Below are positions 59,776 through 64,000 of a stretch of 64,000 nt of DNA, one piece after another; positions within the stretch are counted from its first letter, which is position 1, and every line of letters starts with the position of its first letter. A model generated the notes under the pieces. That model worked only from the letters and a program-made list of their open reading frames with translations. It did not search any database and was not told the DNA's origin. A program made the position numbers and the translations under genes. Origin of the DNA: Aquibium oceanicum. Lineage in GTDB: Bacteria > Pseudomonadota > Alphaproteobacteria > Rhizobiales > Rhizobiaceae. The stretch is from positions 3,494,501 through 3,558,500 of the forward strand of contig NZ_CP018171.1 of assembly GCF_001889605.1 (NCBI RefSeq), written 5' to 3'.

Positions 59776-60767
59776 TGGCTTCGAAGGGCGGCATCCTGTT
59801 CAGACCGCTTGCCGCCCGAGCCTCGCGCGGCCTCAAGATCGCGAACTACTGGACCATCGCGCAGCTTTCGCTCGGGCTGCTCAAGACCATCCGCCTCCTG
59901 CCGGCGGACAAGGCACTCGATTTCCTCGACAACGCCGCGCGGCGCCTCGGACCGCTGATGGGCCGCCACCGAACCGCGCTGTCGAACCTGCGCGCGGCCT
60001 ACCCCGACAAGCCGGATGCCGAACTCGAAGCGATCGCGAGGGACATGTGGGGCAACATGGCGCGGCTGGCCGGCGAGTACGTGTTCACCGAACAGCTGAT
60101 GCGCCGCGATCCCGGCGCGAGACTTCCCGCCAACGTCGAAATCGTCGGCGAGGACCTTTTCGTGCGGCTATGCGAGGAAAAGGGGCCGCACATCCTGTTC
60201 ACCGGACACGTCGGGAACTTCGAGCTCCTTCCCATCGTCGCAGCCGCCTACGGACTGAAGGTGACGGCGCTGTTCCGGGCGCCGAACAATCCCTTCCTGG
60301 CTGCCGAGCTTCTCGAGAAGCGAACCGAGACCATGGGAGAACTCGTCGCGTCGGGACGCGGCTCGGCCTTCCAGCTCGCGCGCGTGCTCGAGGCCAACGG
60401 CAACATCGGCGTTCTCGTCGACCAGAAATTCAGGCACGGTCTCCCCGGGACCTTCTTCGGCCGCCCCTGCGAGACGAGCCCGCTCCTGGCCAAGCTCGCC
60501 AGGCAGTTCGACTGCCCCGTCCACCCCGCGCGCTGCATCAGGCTGCCCGGAAACCGCTTCCGCCTCGAGCTGCGCGAGAAACTCGACCTGCCGCGCACGC
60601 CAAACGGCGCGGTCGACGTCGCCGCCACCACGCAGCTTCTCAACGACACCGTCGAGGGCTGGGTGCGGGAGTATCCCGGCCAGTGGATGTGGTTTCACAA
60701 GCGCTGGAAGCTCTCAGGTACGAAACGCCGGCCGGGCGCAAAGTCCACTCCGGCCTCCGGAGCATGA
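59775..60767 (+). CDS. lpxXL: lipid A very-long-chain acyltransferase LpxXL
   Basis: 330-residue membrane-associated acyltransferase of the LpxL/HtrB family that moves the 27-hydroxyoctacosanoyl chain from AcpXL to lipid A. The catalytic HxxxxE motif is in TGHVGNFELLP; VLVDQKFRHG and WMWFHKRWK are further family marks. The start overlaps the preceding stop. Last gene of the cluster. Confidence 0.92.
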   Translation: MASKGGILFRPLAARASRGLKIANYWTIAQLSLGLLKTIRLLPADKALDFLDNAARRLGPLMGRHRTALSNLRAAYPDKPDAELEAIARDMWGNMARLAGEYVFTEQLMRRDPGARLPANVEIVGEDLFVRLCEEKGPHILFTGHVGNFELLPIVAAAYGLKVTALFRAPNNPFLAAELLEKRTETMGELVASGRGSAFQLARVLEANGNIGVLVDQKFRHGLPGTFFGRPCETSPLLAKLARQFDCPVHPARCIRLPGNRFRLELREKLDLPRTPNGAVDVAATTQLLNDTVEGWVREYPGQWMWFHKRWKLSGTKRRPGAKSTPASGA

Positions 60768-60795
60768 CGAGGGCGCCCGACCAGTAGGGCGTCCA

Positions 60796-60811
60796 TCCGC
60801 CTTCCGGCGGA
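60796..60811. terminator. hairpin between lpxXL and the convergent YkuD gene
   Basis: TCCGCC and GGCGGA pair around TTCC in the 63-base gap between convergent genes. There is no T-run, so its role as a terminator is only likely. Confidence 0.4.
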
Positions 60812-60830
60812 CGGCCACCCTCCCCACCAC

Positions 60831-61250
60831 CTAGTTGGTGACGACGATCCGCGTGTTGCCGGCACCGACTTCCTTGACCAGCGCGTAGAGCTTGGCGGCG
60901 TTGGCCGTGTCGAGGCGCACGCATCCGTGCGATGCGGGCCTGCCGAGCGCCTTCACATAGTTGGTACCGTGAATGGCATAACCGCCACGGAAGAAGATCG
61001 AATACGGCATGGGCGACATGTCGTATTTCCGCGAGTGCCACATCTTGTGCATGCGGGTCGGGCTGTACTGCCCGCGTGGCGTCACGTATCCCTTGCGGGC
61101 CGTCGACACACGCCATTTGTAGAGGACGGTGCCGTGCTTCTTCACCGTCATCGTCTGTTCGGAAACGTCGATGCTGGCGACCAGGGAGGCCGCGAGACCC
61201 GCCGATGCCGCGCCCAGCAGCATCGCACCCGCCGCGACGATCGTGATCAT
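60831..61250 (-). CDS. L,D-transpeptidase (YkuD domain), exported
   Basis: 139-residue protein: a signal peptide (MITIVAAGAMLLGAASAGLA) and a single YkuD domain. HGTNYVKALGRPASHGCVRL has both the His of the HGTN loop and the SHGC motif with catalytic Cys110. It would make 3-3 crosslinks in peptidoglycan or attach proteins to it. The ATG at 61250 gives a good signal peptide; upstream codons add a charged leader. Confidence 0.87.
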   Translation of the reverse strand: MITIVAAGAMLLGAASAGLAASLVASIDVSEQTMTVKKHGTVLYKWRVSTARKGYVTPRGQYSPTRMHKMWHSRKYDMSPMPYSIFFRGGYAIHGTNYVKALGRPASHGCVRLDTANAAKLYALVKEVGAGNTRIVVTN

Positions 61251-61280
61251 GGTTTTTTCGATCTGTCGAAACCCCAAGCT

Positions 61281-61301
61281 ACGTTGCAGATGCCGCAACG
61301 T
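61281..61301. promoter_or_regulatory. inverted repeat upstream of the YkuD gene
   Basis: ACGTTGC at 61281-61287 and GCAACGT at 61295-61301 with a 7-base centre, 30 bases from the YkuD start in the gap to the divergent M20 peptidase. A candidate operator of unknown regulator. Confidence 0.45.
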
Positions 61302-61455
61302 AAGAGCTTCCAGATGAACCGTAAGTGAACAATTTAACAGGCTGTCGCAAAGCGTGATCGACTCATCGCGACATGACCGGTTCGCGCCGCTGGCTGAGGC
61401 GAAATTGCCGCTAACCCGCTTGCAAACCGCTGTTCCGGCTGCTCAATTCTCGACC

Positions 61456-62733
61456 ATGAACGAACAGCTCTTCCGCGCGATCGAAGCTCGCACCGACGAT
61501 CTCGTCGCCCTCACCGCCGATCTCATCCGCTTTCCCACGGTCAACCCGCCGGGCGACGCATACACGCCCTGCGCGGAGTTCGTCGGCGAGCGCATGCGCC
61601 GCTCGGGGTTCGAGACCCGATTCATCCGCGGCGAAGGCACACCGGGCGATTCCGACCGCTATCCGCGCACCAATGTCGTGGCACGTCGCGAAGGCCGTTC
61701 GCCCGGCCCGACCGTCCACTTCAACTCGCACATCGACGTCGTTGAGGCCGGCGAAGGCTGGACGGTCGACCCCTTCGCCGGGACGGTCCGCGACGGCAAG
61801 GTGTTCGGGCGCGGCGCCTGCGACATGAAGGGCGGACTGGCCGCTTCGATCGTCGCGGTCGAGGCGTTCCTTGAGGTCCATCCGGACTATCCGGGCGCGA
61901 TCGAGGTCTCCGGAACGGTGGACGAGGAGTCCGGCGGCTTCGGCGGCGTCGCCTATCTGGCCGGCCTCGGCCTCTTCTCCAAGCCGCGCGTCGACCACGT
62001 CATCATCCCCGAGCCGCTCAACAAGGACCGCATCTGCCTCGGCCATCGCGGCGTGTGGTGGGCGGAGATCGAGACCAAGGGCACGATCGCACACGGATCG
62101 ATGCCTTTTCTCGGCGATTCCGCCGTGCGCCACATGGGAGCCGTCCTCTCCGCTTTCGAGGAGGAACTGTTTCCCGCCCTCGACCTCAAGCAGACCCGCA
62201 CGCCCGTGGTGCCGGAAGGCGCGCGGCGGTCCACCATGAACATCAACTCCATCCACGGCGGGCAGACGGAGGACTATTATCCGGGCCTGCCCGCGCCCAA
62301 CGTACCGGATTCCTGCCGTATCGTGATCGACCGCCGCTTCCTGCTCGAGGAAGACATCCAGAACGTGAAGGGCGAGGTGCTGTCGATCCTCGAACGGCTG
62401 AAGAGCGACCGGCCGCGCTTCGACTATGCCGTGCGCGACCTGATGGAGGTCCTGCCGCTGATGACCGAGCGCGACGCGCCGGTCGCGGCCGCCGTCGCCG
62501 CAGGCATCCGCGAGGTGCTGGGCAAGGAGCCGGACTACGTCGTGTCGCCGGGGACCTACGACCAGAAGCACATCGCCCGCATCGGCCATCTGCACGACTG
62601 CGTCGCCTACGGGCCCGGCATCCTCGACCTCGCGCATACGCCGAACGAATGGGTGGGGATCGCAGACATGGTTGAATCGGCCAAGGTCATGGCGATGAGC
62701 CTCGATGTTCTGCTGCGGGGTGTCGGCCGCTAA
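61456..62733 (+). CDS. M20 peptidase (ArgE/DapE family)
   Basis: 425-residue zinc metallopeptidase or deacylase. VHFNSHIDVVEAGEGW holds the first His and Asp, RGACDMKGGLAASI the bridging Asp, and VDEESGGFGGV the catalytic Glu. A dimerisation lid domain follows. The sequence fits the acetylornithine deacetylase/succinyldiaminopimelate desuccinylase group, though many paralogs act on other N-acyl substrates. Start at MNEQLFRA; the upstream frame is not conserved in character. Confidence 0.87.
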   Translation: MNEQLFRAIEARTDDLVALTADLIRFPTVNPPGDAYTPCAEFVGERMRRSGFETRFIRGEGTPGDSDRYPRTNVVARREGRSPGPTVHFNSHIDVVEAGEGWTVDPFAGTVRDGKVFGRGACDMKGGLAASIVAVEAFLEVHPDYPGAIEVSGTVDEESGGFGGVAYLAGLGLFSKPRVDHVIIPEPLNKDRICLGHRGVWWAEIETKGTIAHGSMPFLGDSAVRHMGAVLSAFEEELFPALDLKQTRTPVVPEGARRSTMNINSIHGGQTEDYYPGLPAPNVPDSCRIVIDRRFLLEEDIQNVKGEVLSILERLKSDRPRFDYAVRDLMEVLPLMTERDAPVAAAVAAGIREVLGKEPDYVVSPGTYDQKHIARIGHLHDCVAYGPGILDLAHTPNEWVGIADMVESAKVMAMSLDVLLRGVGR

Positions 62734-62867
62734 GGACTCACCGACGACAGAATCCCTTTAACCATACCGGCACGACCACGGAAAGTTGATCACACGGTAA
62801 CTTGAACGAAACTGCTCCCGTGCTGGATGATGTCGTGTATACTGCATTGGGCTTGAGGGGTTCTCGT

Positions 62868-63299
62868 ATGATGCGTCTTTTGTATTCGGTTCTGCTTGCG
62901 GCCAGTGTGCTGCTCGTCCAGCCACTCACCGCTTCCGCTGCCAGCATCGTGGCACGCGTGGATCTTTCCACCCAGACGATGACCGTCTCGCACCACGGAC
63001 ATGTGAAATATCGCTGGAAGGTATCGACCGCGCGGCAGGGAAAGGTGACGCCGGTCGGAAGCTGGAAGGCGAAGTGGCTGTCTCGCAACCACCGCTCGAG
63101 CCGCTACAACAATGCGCCGATGCCCTATTCCATCTTTTACAACGGCAACTACGCAGTGCATGGGACCTACAGCATCAAGAGGCTCGGCCGGCCAGCCTCG
63201 GCGGGTTGCATCAGGCTGCACCCCGACAACGCCGCCGTCCTGTTCCGGATGGCCCAGCGCGAGGGGCTGTCGAACGTCCGGATCGTCGTGCAGCGCTGA
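62868..63299 (+). CDS. YkuD-domain protein with SAGC active-site variant
   Basis: 143-residue exported protein: signal peptide (MMRLLYSVLLAASVLLVQPL) and a YkuD domain similar along its length to the one encoded at 60831 (both have DxSxQTMTV, YxWxVSTARxGxVTPxG and MPYSIF). Here GRPASAGCIRLHP replaces the usual His before Gly-Cys with Ala112; Cys114 is kept. Such SAGC variants occur in some alphaproteobacterial YkuD proteins, so it may still work. The ATG at 62868 has GAGGGG upstream. Confidence 0.83.
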   Translation: MMRLLYSVLLAASVLLVQPLTASAASIVARVDLSTQTMTVSHHGHVKYRWKVSTARQGKVTPVGSWKAKWLSRNHRSSRYNNAPMPYSIFYNGNYAVHGTYSIKRLGRPASAGCIRLHPDNAAVLFRMAQREGLSNVRIVVQR

Positions 63300-63613
63300 C
63301 CGCCGGGGCCATTCAGCCCCCATCCGTTTGCGGGCGCCGGCTCTCTCGACGCCGGCGCGGCTACCCGGAGCACTGCCCACCGGTTGAGCAGCCGCGTCGA
63401 TTTGAACGTCAACGCCGCGCCCGCAAGCATGTGCTGCCGCCACATGGATCGTCCATTTTCAAAGTGGCAAGACCTGATCAATCATGATACGGCACCGCCG
63501 AGATCGTACGTGAGGCAATCCTTAGGCGAAGCATTGCCGGGCTGGTCCGATACTTGCGTCTTCAATCGCCGCACGCTACGCGTCCGACCGACCGGATTGG
63601 AGAGTCCCTGTTC
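63300..63613. other. 314-base intergenic region without a gene
   Basis: No convincing reading frame on either strand. It contains a GC-rich hairpin (GCGCCGGC at 63334-63341 with GCCGGCGC at 63351-63358) that may end the YkuD transcript, and the promoter region of the glycosyltransferase gene. Confidence 0.6.
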
Positions 63614-64000
63614 ATGAAACTGATCATCCAGATTCCCTGCTACAACGAGGCGGGCACGCTCGCCATCGCACTGGCGGAACTCCCCCGCCACGTACCGGGA
63701 TTCGACAAGGTCGAGTGGCTCATCATCGACGACGGCTGCGTGGACGAGACGGTGGCGGTCGCCAAGGCAAACGGCGTCGATTACGTGGTGCGCCACACCG
63801 GTAACCAGGGTCTCGCCAAGGCTTTCATGACGGGTCTTGAGGCGTGCCTGGCGGCGGGCGCCGACGTCATCGTCAACACCGACGCCGACAACCAGTACAA
63901 CGCCGGCGACATCCCCGCGCTCGTCGCGCCGATCGTCGAAGGCAAGGCCGAGATCGTGATCGGATCGCGCCCGATCGCGACGATCCAGCATTTCTCGCCG
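63614..64000 (+). CDS. glycosyltransferase family 2, N-terminal part
   Basis: First 129 residues of a GT-A fold glycosyltransferase, cut by the window end. [15 protein letters not shown] is the nucleotide-binding start, [12 protein letters not shown] the UDP-sugar strand, and [14 protein letters not shown] the DxD metal-binding region. [17 protein letters not shown] is typical of dolichol-phosphate-mannose-synthase-like members. GGAGAG lies upstream of the ATG. Acceptor and donor cannot be told from this part. Confidence 0.88.
   Translation, partial: MKLIIQIPCYNEAGTLAIALAELPRHVPGFDKVEWLIIDDGCVDETVAVAKANGVDYVVRHTGNQGLAKAFMTGLEACLAAGADVIVNTDADNQYNAGDIPALVAPIVEGKAEIVIGSRPIATIQHFSP

Overview
The window is about 64 kb of GC-rich, densely packed chromosome from an alphaproteobacterium of the Hyphomicrobiales (rhizobial/Mesorhizobium-like). 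This is supported by the fixNOQP/fixGHIS layout with FNR-type boxes, the acpXL-lpxXL very-long-chain lipid A cluster, a purL-bolA-grxD block, tandem YkuD proteins, and many ATGA gene overlaps. No rRNA, tRNA, CRISPR array or insertion sequence was seen.

0-12.9 kb is a low-oxygen respiration region. hemN and a four-cysteine Fnr regulator are divergent around an FNR box. A hemerythrin protein and ccoNOQP (cbb3 oxidase) are divergent around a second box. A third box precedes ccoGHIS (oxidase assembly and copper export). A PIN/ribbon-helix-helix toxin-antitoxin pair sits between the two fix operons.

12.9-23.1 kb is the most interesting part. It holds a SorC-type regulator, a fused class II aldolase/short-chain dehydrogenase, a ribose-type ABC importer (binding protein, permease, double ATPase), and mtnK plus mtnA. 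Together these can import a 5-substituted ribose (5-methylthioribose or 5-deoxyribose), phosphorylate it at C1, isomerise it to the ribulose 1-phosphate, cleave it to dihydroxyacetone phosphate plus an aldehyde, and process the aldehyde in the same polypeptide. None of the later methionine-salvage genes is present. The same 26-bp operator pattern lies in front of the regulator gene and in the mtnK/ABC divergent promoter, so the locus looks like a self-contained regulon. A VapBC pair lies between its two halves.

23.1-37.2 kb is mostly housekeeping: two lipoproteins, a DUF1127 protein divergent from a MocR-type regulator, purL, bolA, grxD, a Bcr/CflA exporter, ttcA, rpsD, an SH3-domain membrane protein, murI, trmJ, a TfoX-like protein and an alpha/beta hydrolase. 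37.3-48.8 kb carries a 1275-residue exported TPR-CHAT protein, icd, a glutathione S-transferase, an aquaporin, a tyrosine-phosphatase-like protein, alaS and recA with an SOS-like box.

49-55.7 kb is a second sugar region: psuK-psuG (pseudouridine breakdown), a Gfo/Idh/MocA dehydrogenase with a fucose/arabinose-isomerase-like protein, two tandem exported histidine phosphatases (the second has lost a catalytic His) and a PfkB kinase. 55.7-60.8 kb is the acpXL-fabF2XL-fabF1XL-adh2XL-lpxXL operon, which lacks fabZXL and is preceded by a 26-bp tandem repeat and hairpin. The end has two L,D-transpeptidase-like proteins flanking an M20 peptidase, and the start of a glycosyltransferase cut by the window edge.
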